DNA of 12,049 bases from an uncultured beta proteobacterium (GCA_903910495.1 CAIVZW010000667.1:1-12049), one strand, 5' to 3'. Counted from the first letter of the stretch, positions 1-8,093 are shown. The notes: generated by a model from the sequence alone, not told the origin. Numbers and translations are program-made.

Positions 1-1022
1 CCGCCGGTGATCGCGATCAGATCGCCGCTGCGCTGGCCAACACTGACCTTGGTCTGGATGACACGATTGTCCGGCCCGACACGGAACACGTAGCTGAACC
101 CGTCGCGCAGCAGTACGGCGCTTTGCGGCAAGGCCAATACCTTGCTGCGCGAAACTTCAATTTCGCCGCTGGCAAACATGCCGGCGCTGGCACCGCCGCC
201 CTTGCTGTCGAGGTCGACATAAACCAGGCCGTTGCGCGTCAGCGGGTCAAGCGTCGGTCCGACCATGCGCACCCGTCCGGCAAGCTTGCCCTTGCCTGCC
301 GTGGTAATGCTCACCGCCAAACCGGGCTTGATCCGCGCCAGATCGACGGCCGGCATTTCAGCACGCCATTCGAGCCGGTCACGACGAATCAGGCGAAAAA
401 GTTCCTGCCCCGGCTGCACGACGGCGCCTAGCGTTGCCGCCCGCGCCGAAATCGTTCCGTCATCGGGAGCAAGAATGCGTGTCTGCGACAGGCGCAGGTC
501 ATCGGACTTGAGCCTGGCCTTGAGCACATCAACGCGCGCCCTGGCGGTCAGTTCGGCAGTCAGGTATTGCGCGATCTGCTGGGCACTGAGCGCGCCACTG
601 GCTTCGATCTGGCGCGCCCGGTTGGCATTGGCCTGCGCTTCGGCAAAGGCCGCTTCGGCTTCGGCAATGCTGGCACGGGTCTGCTCGCGCTCGGCGCCGA
701 CCGTTTCACTCTGCAGTCGCGCCAACTCCTGCCCCTTGCGCACACGGTCGCCGACGTTGACCCGCACCTCGGTCAGGCGCAGTCCGCCGGCTTCACTACC
801 GACAAGGGCTTCATGCCAGGCCGCGATACTGCCGCTGGCGGCGATGTATTGCGGCCATTCGGCCGATGACGCCTGTACGGTACTGACGGTCAGCGCCGCC
901 TTGGCGGGTGCAGCAGTTTTTTCTTCCGCCGCCCGACTCACGGGCAAGGCCAGCGCAAGCACACAGAGCAAAACGGCAGCCAGAAACAAAAGCAAAGCGT
1001 GAGAGAAGCGAAGCGATTTCAT
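1..1022 (-). CDS. RND efflux periplasmic adaptor (membrane fusion protein), 3' end cut by window edge
   Basis: This is the periplasmic adaptor of a tripartite efflux pump, which bridges an inner-membrane RND transporter and an outer-membrane channel. The frame is open for 340 codons from an ATG at 1022 to the window edge, without a stop. The N-terminus is a signal peptide: a basic start, a long hydrophobic run, and likely cleavage near SRA-AEE around residue 31. The order of parts fits the HlyD/AcrA family: a first lipoyl half (VGDRVRKGQELARL), an Ala/Glu/Gln-rich helical hairpin with coiled-coil character, a second lipoyl half (APDDGTISARA, then GAVVQPGQELF), and beta-barrel and membrane-proximal segments (LALPQSAVLLRDG). 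Family members are usually around 370-390 residues, so little is missing. It lies 142 bp downstream of the outer-membrane channel gene. The pump gene probably follows outside the window. Its substrate cannot be read from this sequence. Confidence 0.93.
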   Translation of the reverse strand, partial: MKSLRFSHALLLFLAAVLLCVLALALPVSRAAEEKTAAPAKAALTVSTVQASSAEWPQYIAASGSIAAWHEALVGSEAGGLRLTEVRVNVGDRVRKGQELARLQSETVGAEREQTRASIAEAEAAFAEAQANANRARQIEASGALSAQQIAQYLTAELTARARVDVLKARLKSDDLRLSQTRILAPDDGTISARAATLGAVVQPGQELFRLIRRDRLEWRAEMPAVDLARIKPGLAVSITTAGKGKLAGRVRMVGPTLDPLTRNGLVYVDLDSKGGGASAGMFASGEIEVSRSKVLALPQSAVLLRDGFSYVFRVGPDNRVIQTKVSVGQRSGDLIAITG

Positions 1023-1083
1023 GGTGAAGTCTCTTTAACCAGCAGTTAGCCACGGCGAAAAATCAGGAGAACACAGCCCTATC

Positions 1084-1152
1084 CGTCACCCCGGCGAAGG
1101 CCGGGGTCCAGTTCGTTTATTTTTCTGGATTCCGGCCTTCGCCGGAATGACG
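1084..1152. repeat. Pair of inverted REP-like 28-bp repeats
   Basis: Two 28-bp copies face each other at 1084-1111 and 1125-1152, with a 13-nt AT-rich spacer. After reverse-complementing one copy they match at 24 of 28 positions and share the core CCGGCGAAGGCCGG. Each copy is itself a hairpin with a 7-bp stem (CCCCGGC/GCCGGGG in the left copy, TTCCGGC/GCCGGAA in the right), and the four differences keep each stem intact. When translated, such repeats give the familiar spurious peptide VIPAKAGIQ. This type of short palindromic repeat is widespread in proteobacterial chromosomes. The pair sits between the outer-membrane channel and adaptor genes, so it would be transcribed in their mRNA. Confidence 0.85.
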
Positions 1153-1164
1153 AATGTGGGTTCT

Positions 1165-2556
1165 TCATTCTTTCTCTGGAATCCAGCCGCCGCCGACGGC
1201 TCGATACAGGCCGATCCAGGCGGCGATGTTGTCGTATTGCACGCCGACATGCTGGCTGCGCGAGGAAATCGCCAGCCGTCGGGTTTCTTCCAGATCGAGT
1301 TGCGAACCGATACCGATCTGCCAGCGTTGCTCGGCAGCACGGAAAACGCTGTCGTAGCTCTCAGCCGCCAGCTTTGCCTGGCTCTCGCGCTCGGCAGCAC
1401 TGGACAGGCGCACCAGCGACTGTTCAACCTCGCGAACGGCACGGCGCACCGCCGACTTGTAGCCGCCCAGCGCCTCGTCGTAGCGCGCCCGAGCGGCATC
1501 GGCATTGGCCGCCCGACGCCCGGCATCGAAGATCGGCAAATCGAGCGACGGCCCGAAGGACCAGATGCGACCGCTGGCGGACAAGCCATCGATGGTCTGA
1601 CTTTGCCGGCCGATAAAACCCAGCAGGCTGAAGCGCGGATAACGGGCTGCTTCGGCCACGCCGATTTCGGCACTGGCGGCCGCCAGAGCGCGTTCAGTGA
1701 CAGCAATATCGGGACGCGCGCTGATAATCCTGGCCGGCAACGTTTCAACCGCCAATGACGCCGGCACGGGCAAGCGGCCTTGGCGTGCGGAAAGTTGTAT
1801 GCGCAATTCCGGTTCGGGCAGGCCGGTCAGGGCCACCAGCGATTTGACGCTGATCTCGCATTCGGCGCGCAGAGCCAGCAGCCGCGTCGCTCCGTCGGCG
1901 GCACTGGCCTGCGCCAGCGCGCCGTCGGCGGGCGCGGCAAAACCGGCATTGACCTTGTACGCGGTCAACTTTTCCGTGGCGCGACGCGAGGCCTGATCGT
2001 TTGCGGTATCTGCAAGACGGGCTTCGCAGGCACGCAGGCCAAGGTATTCGAGAGCGACTTCGGCAGCCAGCGAGATGCGGGCGTCGTGCCAGGCCGCTTC
2101 GCTGCCCTCCAGCCGGGCTTGCGCCGCCTCGCTGCTGCGGCGATTGCCGCCGAACAGGTTGATTTCCCAGGCGGCATCAAGCGAGCCGCGGCTGACCGTC
2201 TGTTCAAAAATGACCGGATGATCACCGCTGCGCGTACGGCTGCCGCTTAATGCCGCATCGGGAAAGAGCGTGCTGCGCGCTGCCGTGACACTGGCCCGGC
2301 TTTGCCGGATTCGCGCCAGTGCCTGCTCCAGCGTCGGACTGTCACGCTCGGCACTGGCAATCAAATCGGCGACCAGCGGGTCATCGAACTGTTTCCACCA
2401 ATCGACCAGCGATGATGGATTGCCTTCATGCGCTAACGGCGCCTGCCATTGAGTCGGCGTACCGACCTCCGGGCGCTCGTAATCCGGCCCGACAGCACAG
2501 CCGGAAAGCGCCACCCCCAAAGCAATCGAGAACAATAAACGCATCATGACGTTCAC
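1165..2556 (-). CDS. RND efflux outer-membrane lipoprotein, NodT family
   Basis: This is the outer-membrane channel (TolC-like factor) of the efflux system. The 463-residue product is close to the family norm of about 460-490. It begins with a lipoprotein signal peptide ending in the lipobox LSGC (cysteine at residue 20), followed by the typical AVGPDYERPEV of NodT/OprM-type proteins. Two outer-membrane-efflux repeats follow, recognisable by LEQALARIRQSRASV in the first half, and by RPDIAVTERALAAASAEIGVAEAARYPRFSL and GPSLDLPIFDAGRR in the second. The GTG start at 2556 overlaps the regulator's stop (GTGA), suggesting translational coupling. ATG codons at 2547 and 2544 would give slightly shorter signal peptides, and no clear ribosome site separates the three. 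It lies between the tetR-type gene and the adaptor gene, so all three are probably one transcript. Confidence 0.93.
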   Translation of the reverse strand: MNVMMRLLFSIALGVALSGCAVGPDYERPEVGTPTQWQAPLAHEGNPSSLVDWWKQFDDPLVADLIASAERDSPTLEQALARIRQSRASVTAARSTLFPDAALSGSRTRSGDHPVIFEQTVSRGSLDAAWEINLFGGNRRSSEAAQARLEGSEAAWHDARISLAAEVALEYLGLRACEARLADTANDQASRRATEKLTAYKVNAGFAAPADGALAQASAADGATRLLALRAECEISVKSLVALTGLPEPELRIQLSARQGRLPVPASLAVETLPARIISARPDIAVTERALAAASAEIGVAEAARYPRFSLLGFIGRQSQTIDGLSASGRIWSFGPSLDLPIFDAGRRAANADAARARYDEALGGYKSAVRRAVREVEQSLVRLSSAAERESQAKLAAESYDSVFRAAEQRWQIGIGSQLDLEETRRLAISSRSQHVGVQYDNIAAWIGLYRAVGGGWIPEKE

Positions 2557-3143
2557 ACCAGAATCGATTTCAGCACGTCGCCAAGCGCCTGGGCCGTGGC
2601 GTCAATGTCGATGCGGATGCCTTGCTGCCGGTCGACGATCAATCCCGTGAAGATGGCGAAGATGATGTTCGTCGCCCCGACGGCATTGACCGACTCGCGC
2701 ACCCAGCCTTCGGCCTTTCCCTGCGCCAGACGCTGCGCAAGGAGGTCGCGCAAGTCCTGATCCATGGTCAGCAGATGCGGCGCGCGTTGCGGATCACGCG
2801 CCAGTTCCAGCCAGCTATCCGCATGCAGATTAAATTCCGACGATTGAATCAGCGCCAGCAACTCGTCGCCGCCGATGCCCATGATCCAGTACAGCCCCTC
2901 CTTGTTGGCGAGACGGGCAACATCTTCCCTGTAACTCGCGAACTCGATCTCCACAATCGCCAGGATGATCGCCCGTTTATCTGGGAAATGCCGGAACAGG
3001 GTACCCGGACTGATTCCGGCTTCGGTACAGATTTCTTCGGTGCGCGCGCCGTGAAAACCTTTTTCCTTGAAGATGCGGGCCGCGCCGCGCAGGATTTCGG
3101 CGCGACGTTGTTCGTTGAGTTCCAGATCTTTCTTGCGTGCCAT
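2553..3143 (-). CDS. TetR/AcrR-family transcriptional repressor of the efflux operon
   Basis: The 196-residue protein is a typical TetR regulator. An N-terminal helix-turn-helix (about residues 33-53, ARTEEICTEAGISPGTLFRHF) follows the usual leading helix (EILRGAARIFKEKGFHG). The variable ligand-binding, dimerising C-terminal domain follows. The first gene of its unit, it overlaps the outer-membrane channel gene by 4 bp, so it most likely represses its own promoter and the pump genes until a pump substrate binds. The ATG at 3143 is chosen because the HTH lies at the normal distance from it. No Shine-Dalgarno sequence is visible in front of it: the leader is AT-rich (TTTATTAATT just before ATG). 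Family assignment is secure; the target and inducer are inferred from position only. Confidence 0.93.
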   Translation of the reverse strand: MARKKDLELNEQRRAEILRGAARIFKEKGFHGARTEEICTEAGISPGTLFRHFPDKRAIILAIVEIEFASYREDVARLANKEGLYWIMGIGGDELLALIQSSEFNLHADSWLELARDPQRAPHLLTMDQDLRDLLAQRLAQGKAEGWVRESVNAVGATNIIFAIFTGLIVDRQQGIRIDIDATAQALGDVLKSILV

Positions 3144-3169
3144 AATTAATAAACGGAGTAGTTCGTCGC

Positions 3170-3198
3170 ATAATAATTTAAAGGGGTATTGCTGTCAA
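3170..3198 (-). promoter_or_regulatory. Sigma70 promoter of the tetR-efflux operon
   Basis: On the minus strand a perfect -35 box TTGACA (3198-3193) is followed after exactly 17 nt by TATTAT (3175-3170), one mismatch from consensus. Transcription should begin near 3163, giving a leader of roughly 20 nt before the regulator's ATG. The stretch is AT-rich compared with the flanking genes. Read on the plus strand, an imperfect direct repeat (12 of 16 positions) begins CATAAT at 3141 and again at 3169. The second copy covers the -10 box and the first covers the start codon, so both are possible repressor sites, although TetR operators are usually inverted repeats. Confidence 0.65.
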
Positions 3199-3238
3199 GC
3201 AAACGCAACTGTTCTCCGCATTCGAGCTGGTTGGCGGT

Positions 3239-3244
3239 TAGAAT
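3239..3244 (+). promoter_or_regulatory. Possible -10 box for glnS-pyrF
   Basis: TAGAAT, one mismatch from TATAAT, lies about 30 nt before the glnS start and would give a leader of roughly 23 nt. There is no recognisable -35 box 16-18 nt upstream, so this is a tentative call. It sits in the same 130-bp divergent gap as the efflux-operon promoter but does not overlap it. Confidence 0.3.
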
Positions 3245-3273
3245 AACGGGCTTGTGAGATAGAGGATCAGAAC

Positions 3274-5079
3274 GTGAGCAACGCCCCGAAAGAAGCCCCC
3301 GCAGCCGTGCCCGCCAGCAACTTCATCCGCAACATCATCGACGCCGACCTGGCCGCCGGCAAGCACGCCCGGCGCCGCTGGTCCGGTCAGCCGGGTCTGG
3401 CCGCCCAGCAGCTGGCTGGCGAACTCGATCCGGCGAAGATCCGCACGCGCTTTCCGCCGGAGCCGAACGGTTACCTGCACTTCGGCCACGCCAAGTCGAT
3501 CTGCCTGAACTTCGGTCTGGCGCGCGACTACGGCGGGCGCTGCCATCTGCGTTTTGACGACACCAACCCGGAGAAGGAAGAGAAGGAATACGTCGATTCG
3601 ATCATCGACGCCGTGCACTGGCTCGGTTTCTCCTGGCAGGATGAAGTCGAGAACAACCTGTATTACGCCTCCGACTACTTCGACTGGATGATCGCCGGCG
3701 CCGAATACCTGATCGAGTCAGGCCACGCCTACGTCGATAGCCAAAACGCCGAAGAAATGCGTGCCAGCCGCGGCACGCTGACGCAGCCGGGCAAGGATTC
3801 GCCCTACCGCACGCGCAGCGTCGAAGAAAACATGGATCTCTTCAAGCGCATGCAGGCCGGCGAGTTCGCCGACGGCACGCTGATCCTGCGCGCGAAAATC
3901 GACATGGCCTCGCCCAACATCAACCTGCGCGACCCGGCGATCTACCGCATCCGCCACGCCACGCACCACAACACCGGCGACAAATGGTGCGTTTATCCGA
4001 TGTATACCTTCGCGCACCCGATCGAGGACGCGCTGGAAAACATCACGCACTCGATCTGCACGCTGGAGTTCGAGGACCAGCGCCCGTTCTACGACTGGCT
4101 GCTCGAACACCTTGCCGAAGGCGGGCTGCTGCAGCGCCCGGTGCCGCAACAGATCGAGTTCTCGCGCCTCAACCTGACCTACGTCATCCTCTCCAAGCGC
4201 AAGCTGATCCAGTTGGTCGAAGAAAAGCACGTCAGCGGCTGGGACGATCCACGCCTGCCGACGCTGGTCGGCGCCCGTCGCCGTGGCTACTCACCCGAAG
4301 GCTTTCATCTGTTTGCCGAGCGCATCGGCGTTTCCAAGTCCGACTCGCTGATCGACTACGTGCTGTTTGAAGACTGCATGCGCGAGGTGATGAACGAATC
4401 CGCCGAACGCCGCTTCGCCGTGCTCGACCCGTTGAAACTCATCATCGACAACTACCCGCAATGCCAGAGCGAGGAATGCGTCGTTCACAACCATCCATTC
4501 AAGCCGGAATTCGGCACGCGCACCATGCCTTTTTCCCGCGAACTGTGGATCGAGCGCGAAGATTTCATGGAAGTTCCGAGCAAGGGTTACCGCCGCCTCT
4601 TCCCCGGCAACATGGCGCGCCTGCGCCACGGTTACGTGGTCACGTGCACTGGCTGCGACAAGGATGAAAACGGCAAGGTCAGCGCCGTGCATTGCGACTA
4701 TCTGCCCGACACCAGGAGCGGCACGCCCGGCTCCGACAGCGTCAAGGTCAAGGGCAACCTGCACTGGGTTTCGGCTGCCGAGGGTTACAGCGCCGAAGTG
4801 CGGCTCTACGACCGTCTCTTCGCCTACCCCGCACCGGGCAACCGGCGCGAGGGCGATGCGCCCGAACGGGAACGCGATTTCCTTGATGACATCAATCCGA
4901 ACAGCATGCAAGTCATCACTGCGATACTCGAACCGGCTCTGAAGAAAGCCAGGCCGGAAGAGCGCTTCCAGTTCGAGCGCCACGGCTACTTCGTCGCCGA
5001 CCGGTTCGACTCGCAGGACGGCGCACCGGTATTCAACCGCACAGTCACACTCAAGGATTCCTGGGAGAAAAAAGCATGA
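3274..5079 (+). CDS. glnS: Glutamine--tRNA ligase (GlnRS)
   Basis: This class I synthetase charges tRNA(Gln) with glutamine in the cytoplasm. The ATP-binding HIGH-type motif is [15 protein letters not shown] (HFGH at residues 69-72) and the KMSKS-type loop is VILSKRKL (304-311). [11 protein letters not shown] near residue 92 and [16 protein letters not shown] near 167 are typical of GlnRS rather than GluRS. The C-terminal half carries the two anticodon-binding beta-barrels, ending [17 protein letters not shown]. At 601 residues it is longer than the E. coli enzyme (about 554). Part of the difference is about 22 extra residues between AGKH (residues 28-31) and RTRFPPEP. The GTG start at 3274 is supported by GAGGA at 3262-3266, 7 nt upstream, and by the conserved [11 protein letters not shown] soon after. 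It shares an ATGA overlap with pyrF. Confidence 0.98.
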   Translation: MSNAPKEAPAAVPASNFIRNIIDADLAAGKHARRRWSGQPGLAAQQLAGELDPAKIRTRFPPEPNGYLHFGHAKSICLNFGLARDYGGRCHLRFDDTNPEKEEKEYVDSIIDAVHWLGFSWQDEVENNLYYASDYFDWMIAGAEYLIESGHAYVDSQNAEEMRASRGTLTQPGKDSPYRTRSVEENMDLFKRMQAGEFADGTLILRAKIDMASPNINLRDPAIYRIRHATHHNTGDKWCVYPMYTFAHPIEDALENITHSICTLEFEDQRPFYDWLLEHLAEGGLLQRPVPQQIEFSRLNLTYVILSKRKLIQLVEEKHVSGWDDPRLPTLVGARRRGYSPEGFHLFAERIGVSKSDSLIDYVLFEDCMREVMNESAERRFAVLDPLKLIIDNYPQCQSEECVVHNHPFKPEFGTRTMPFSRELWIEREDFMEVPSKGYRRLFPGNMARLRHGYVVTCTGCDKDENGKVSAVHCDYLPDTRSGTPGSDSVKVKGNLHWVSAAEGYSAEVRLYDRLFAYPAPGNRREGDAPERERDFLDDINPNSMQVITAILEPALKKARPEERFQFERHGYFVADRFDSQDGAPVFNRTVTLKDSWEKKA

Positions 5080-5888
5080 ACTTCATCCAATCACTCGGCA
5101 CGACCTGGACAAAAAACAACTCGCTGCTCTGCGTCGGCCTTGACCCCGATCCGGCAAAATTCCCCGCGCATCTGAAGGGCAAGCCGGACGCCATTTTCGA
5201 ATTCTGCAAGAGCATCGCCGATGCCACGGCCGATCTCGTCTGCTGCTTCAAGCCGCAGATTGCCTACTTTGCCGCGCATCGCGCCGAGGATCAGCTCGAA
5301 GCGCTGATCGCGCACATCCACGCCAGATACCCCGGCCTGCCGGTCATTCTCGACGCCAAGCGTGGCGACATCGGCAGTACCGCCGAGCAATACGCCATTG
5401 AAATCTTCGAGCGCTATCAGGCCGACGCCATCACGGTGAATCCCTACATGGGTCGCGACTCGGTCGATCCGTATCTGGCCTACGCGGACAAGGGCGTCAT
5501 CCTGCTCTGCCGCACCTCCAACCCCGGCGGCAGCGACCTGCAGTTTCTCGATGTCGGCGGGCTCAAGCTCTACGAACACGTGGCCAAGATCATCGCCAGC
5601 GAATGGAACACGACCGGCCAGTGCGCACTCGTCGTCGGCGCCACCTTCCCCGGCGAAATCGCCCGCGTGCGCGAGATCGTCGGCGACATGCCGCTGCTCG
5701 TTCCCGGCATCGGCGCCCAGGGCGGCGACGTGGAAGCCACATTAAAAGCCGGCCGCACGGCCAACGGCACAGGCCTGATCATCAATTCTTCACGCGCCAT
5801 CCTCTACGCCGGCAAGGGCGAGGACTACGCCGAGGCAGCGCGCAAGGTCGCGCTGGAAACCCGCGACATGATCAATCGCTATCGCTGA
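5076..5888 (+). CDS. pyrF: Orotidine 5'-phosphate decarboxylase, type 2
   Basis: This enzyme converts OMP to UMP, the last step of de novo pyrimidine synthesis, in the cytoplasm. The 270-residue length and sequence match the longer type 2 subfamily rather than the ~230-residue E. coli form. Visible markers are GLDPDP near residue 21, the catalytic [16 protein letters not shown] (D93, K95, D98), [15 protein letters not shown] near 120, and the phosphate-binding end [12 protein letters not shown] (207-218) plus [10 protein letters not shown] (236-245). The ATG at 5076 overlaps the glnS stop codon (ATGA). It has GGGAG at 5063-5067, 8 nt upstream, so the gene is probably translated by coupling as well as from its own site. 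The stop at 5886-5888 runs straight into a decayed transporter remnant. Confidence 0.97.
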   Translation: MNFIQSLGTTWTKNNSLLCVGLDPDPAKFPAHLKGKPDAIFEFCKSIADATADLVCCFKPQIAYFAAHRAEDQLEALIAHIHARYPGLPVILDAKRGDIGSTAEQYAIEIFERYQADAITVNPYMGRDSVDPYLAYADKGVILLCRTSNPGGSDLQFLDVGGLKLYEHVAKIIASEWNTTGQCALVVGATFPGEIARVREIVGDMPLLVPGIGAQGGDVEATLKAGRTANGTGLIINSSRAILYAGKGEDYAEAARKVALETRDMINRYR

Positions 5889-6159
5889 TCAGTTTAAACC
5901 GGGACTTGAAAGAAAAATGGCTTAGGATTTCTCGCTCGGCCTTACTGCCGGGATCGGACAGTTCCTGCTCATCCATGCCTTACGCTCCACACCGGCTTCG
6001 ACAATCTTGCCGCTTCTATACAGTCAACTGGTCTGGGCCATGCTATTTGCTTGGATCGTCTTCGATCAATTGCCAGACCTGCTCACGACGTCCGGGATGC
6101 TCATCATCGGGGGTTCGTGCTTGAGCATCGCCCTATGTCAAACAGAAAAAATGCCTTGA
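5889..6159 (+). pseudogene. 3' remnant of an EamA/DMT-superfamily transporter gene
   Basis: This 306-bp gap between pyrF and lipA holds no intact gene but clearly contains the tail of one. From 5926 to the TGA at 6157-6159 there are 77 codons in one frame, beginning DFSLGLTAGIGQFLLIHALR. They continue with the family signature PASTILPLLYSQLVWAMLFAWIVFDQLPD and a last hydrophobic helix MLIIGGSCLSIAL. This matches the last three membrane helices of the second EamA repeat in drug/metabolite transporters. The codon before it is TAG (5923-5925). The in-frame bases upstream (FKPGLERKMA) could be more of the same protein, but nothing of the preceding seven helices is present. No start codon or ribosome site is placed to make the fragment. 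It uses CTA and TTA codons that are rare in the neighbours, fitting an old insertion or a gene lost by deletion up to pyrF. Confidence 0.8.
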
Positions 6160-6194
6160 GTTTCTTTCCAAACCGATATTTTTCGGGAATTCGC

Positions 6195-7163
6195 TTACAC
6201 CCCGGCGTTGTGCGCCTGCTTGTCGGCCCAGTACGAGGAGCGCACCATCGGGCCGCAGGCCGCGCCGGTGAAACCCATGGCCCTGGCCTCGCGCGCGTAG
6301 AGCGCGAAAGTGTCCGGATGCACGTAGCGTGAAACCGGAAGGTGGTGTGGCGAGGGTGCGAGGTACTGGCCGATGGTCAGCATTTCGACGCCGTTGGCGC
6401 GCAGGTCGCGCAGCACGTCGAGGATTTCCTCGTCGCTTTCGCCGAGGCCGACCATCAGGCCGGACTTGGTCGGCACCTGCGGGTAACGGGTCTTGAACTG
6501 CTGCATGAAAGCCAGCGAATGCGCATAGTCGGCGCCGGGGCGCGCCTGCCGGTAAAGGCGTGGCACCGTTTCCAGGTTGTGATTGAGCACGTCGGGCAGC
6601 GACTGGCCGAGTACCTCGATGGCAATCTCCATGCGCCCCCGGAAATCGGGCACCAGCGTTTCGATGAGGGTAGACGGTGATCTGTCGCGTACCGCGGCGA
6701 TGACCTCGACGAAATGCTGCGCACCGCCGTCGCGCAAGTCGTCGCGGTCGACGCTGGTGATCACCACGTAACGCAGTTTCAGGCGGGCCACGCTGTCGGC
6801 CAGGCTGGACGGCTCGTCCGGGTCGGGCGGCAACGGCTTGCCGTGACCGACGTCGCAGAAGGGACAGCGGCGCGTGCAGATGTCGCCGAGGATCATGAAG
6901 GTGGCGGTGCCGCGCCCGAAGCATTCGCCGATGTTCGGGCAGGCGGCTTCCTCGCAAACGGTGTGCAGTTTCTGCTCGCGCAGCATCTTCTTGATTTCGC
7001 CGAAGCGGCCGGCATCATTGCCGGCCTTGACGCGAATCCACGCCGGCTTGCGCAGCGGCTCGACGGCGGCAACGACCTTGATCGGAATACGCGCTGTTTT
7101 CAGCTCGCCCCTCTGCTTGGCTCCAGCGACTTTGACTGCCGGCTTGTCATTCTGCTCGCTCAT
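6195..7163 (-). CDS. lipA: Lipoyl synthase
   Basis: LipA is a radical SAM enzyme that inserts two sulfur atoms into protein-bound octanoyl groups, forming lipoyl cofactors on E2 and H proteins. Both iron-sulfur clusters can be read: the auxiliary cluster motif C-X4-C-X5-C at C70, C75 and C81 ([16 protein letters not shown]), and the radical SAM motif C-X3-C-X2-C at C96, C100 and C103 ([12 protein letters not shown]). The conserved C-terminal RSSY, which binds the auxiliary cluster, is at 308-311. The length of 322 residues is normal. The start at 7163 forms an ATGA overlap with the end of lipB. The frame remains open far upstream inside lipB, but that extension has no homology. The gene is the last of the five-gene minus-strand unit and ends 35 bp from the transporter remnant on the other strand. 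Confidence 0.98.
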   Translation of the reverse strand: MSEQNDKPAVKVAGAKQRGELKTARIPIKVVAAVEPLRKPAWIRVKAGNDAGRFGEIKKMLREQKLHTVCEEAACPNIGECFGRGTATFMILGDICTRRCPFCDVGHGKPLPPDPDEPSSLADSVARLKLRYVVITSVDRDDLRDGGAQHFVEVIAAVRDRSPSTLIETLVPDFRGRMEIAIEVLGQSLPDVLNHNLETVPRLYRQARPGADYAHSLAFMQQFKTRYPQVPTKSGLMVGLGESDEEILDVLRDLRANGVEMLTIGQYLAPSPHHLPVSRYVHPDTFALYAREARAMGFTGAACGPMVRSSYWADKQAHNAGV

Positions 7164-7798
7164 GCGCGCTCCAGTTGTCGGGTGAGGTGGCTGACCAGAG
7201 CTTGCGCAACCTGCGTCGGGCTCAGTGGCATTCCCAGGTCGCGGGTCTGCGTAACGGCCATGCCGGGATAGCCGCAGGGATTGATCGCGGCAAACGGGGA
7301 AAGGTTCATGTCCACATTGAGGCTGAGCCCATGATAGCAGCAGTTTTTCCGTACGCGCAGGCCGAGGGCGCCGATCTTGGCCAGCGCCCCGCCCTGATCG
7401 ACATACACACCGGGCGCACCCTGCAGTCTGGTCGCGGTAACGCCGTGCTCCGCCAGCAGGTCGATGATGGCCTGCTCGATGCGCGTGACAAGCTCGCGCA
7501 CCTTGAGTCCGCGTCGCGCCAGATCGAGCATCAGGTAGATAACCACTTGGCCGGGGCCGTGGTAGGTGATCTGCCCGCCGCGATCGATCCTGACCAGCGG
7601 GACGCCAATGTCGGCAAGCAGGTGCTCGGGCTTTCCCGCCTGCCCGAGCGTAAACACCGGCGGGTGCTGGCAAATCCAGAGTTCGTCCGGCGTTTGTTCA
7701 GTACGGGTGGCGCTGAAGCTGACCATGGCCTGCCACGTCGGTTCGTAGTCGGCCAGTCCGCGATGGCGGATGACCAGGCCAGGCCCCTCACTGTTCAC
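7160..7798 (-). CDS. lipB: Octanoyl-[ACP]:protein N-octanoyltransferase
   Basis: LipB moves octanoate from acyl carrier protein to the lipoyl domains of target enzymes, making the substrate of LipA. Family motifs are [16 protein letters not shown] (about 46-61), [18 protein letters not shown] (73-90), the catalytic lysine in [10 protein letters not shown] (K141) and the catalytic cysteine in INPCGYPGM (C175). A GTG at 7798 is taken as the start, giving 212 residues. GAGGA lies at 7806-7810, 7 nt upstream, directly after the ybeD stop, and the protein then begins like other LipB proteins. An ATG at 7867 in the same frame would add 23 residues that lie inside ybeD and look unrelated. The gene sits 13 nt after ybeD and overlaps lipA by 4 bp. 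Confidence 0.97.
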   Translation of the reverse strand: MNSEGPGLVIRHRGLADYEPTWQAMVSFSATRTEQTPDELWICQHPPVFTLGQAGKPEHLLADIGVPLVRIDRGGQITYHGPGQVVIYLMLDLARRGLKVRELVTRIEQAIIDLLAEHGVTATRLQGAPGVYVDQGGALAKIGALGLRVRKNCCYHGLSLNVDMNLSPFAAINPCGYPGMAVTQTRDLGMPLSPTQVAQALVSHLTRQLERA

Positions 7799-7804
7799 GC
7801 AGTT

Positions 7805-7810
7805 TTCCTC
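7805..7810 (-). promoter_or_regulatory. Ribosome binding site deciding the lipB start
   Basis: GAGGAA on the minus strand lies 7 nt (counted from AGGA) before a GTG at 7798 and directly after the ybeD stop codon. It favours this GTG over the upstream in-frame ATG at 7867, which lies within ybeD. Confidence 0.7.
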
Positions 7811-7811
7811 A

Positions 7812-8093
7812 CTACAACACCACCTTGACCAGTGGGTGAGCGGAGAGTTCGCGATAGAGGGCATCAAGTTGGGGTTTTGACGTGGCGTTGATGGTGCAGG
7901 TCAGGCTGAGGTAGTTGCCGCCGCTCGAGGAACGCATTTCCATCGCAGCGCCATCATAATCCGGGGCGTGACTGAGCACGATATCGAGCACGGCCTGCGC
8001 CAGCGAACCCTCCGCACGGCCCATGATCTTGAGCGGAAAAGCGCAGGGGAATTCGAGCAGGGTTTCCTGCTGTGGCATCTCAGGGTTCGGCAT
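7812..8093 (-). CDS. ybeD: DUF493 (YbeD) family protein
   Basis: This small soluble protein of 93 residues matches the DUF493/YbeD family (E. coli YbeD is 87 residues). Recognisable segments are LLEFPCAFPLKIMGR at the N-terminus, SSSGGNYLSLTCTINATSKPQLDALYREL in the middle and the terminal VKVVL. The family has an ACT-like ferredoxin fold and no proven biochemical role. Its constant place beside dacA and lipB in proteobacteria, seen here too, suggests a link to lipoate or envelope functions but does not prove one. The ATG at 8093 is preceded by AGGTG at 8101-8105 with 7 nt spacing. Its first 14 bp overlap the end of the aminotransferase gene, so translation is probably coupled. Confidence 0.92.
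   Translation of the reverse strand: MPNPEMPQQETLLEFPCAFPLKIMGRAEGSLAQAVLDIVLSHAPDYDGAAMEMRSSSGGNYLSLTCTINATSKPQLDALYRELSAHPLVKVVL

Noticed and set aside
1086..1748. A minus-strand frame ending in VIPAKAGIQ.
   Set aside because: The ending is the translation of the interspersed repeat, and the body is an off-frame shadow of the outer-membrane channel gene.
4462..4695. Cysteines C397, C402, C458, C461 and C474 of GlnRS as a possible zinc site.
   Set aside because: As I recall, a similar Cys-Thr-Gly-Cys segment occurs in ordinary betaproteobacterial GlnRS proteins, and no complete spaced zinc ligand set is evident.
4291..4983. A 230-codon minus-strand frame opposite glnS, and similar long antisense frames opposite other genes.
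   Set aside because: Long antisense frames are expected in GC-rich coding DNA, and these show no family motifs.
5603..6124. A 173-codon plus-strand frame running from pyrF into the gap.
   Set aside because: It is Arg/His-rich shadow coding inside pyrF. Beyond 5926 the meaningful frame is a different one, that of the transporter remnant.
6160..6197. Short CCGA/TCGG hairpin between the transporter remnant and lipA as a terminator.
   Set aside because: The stem is only four pairs and too weak to call.
6195..7673. A 492-codon open frame that could be read as a longer LipA.
   Set aside because: The upstream part lies inside lipB in another frame and is Arg/Pro-rich without homology; LipA clearly begins at the ATG at 7163.
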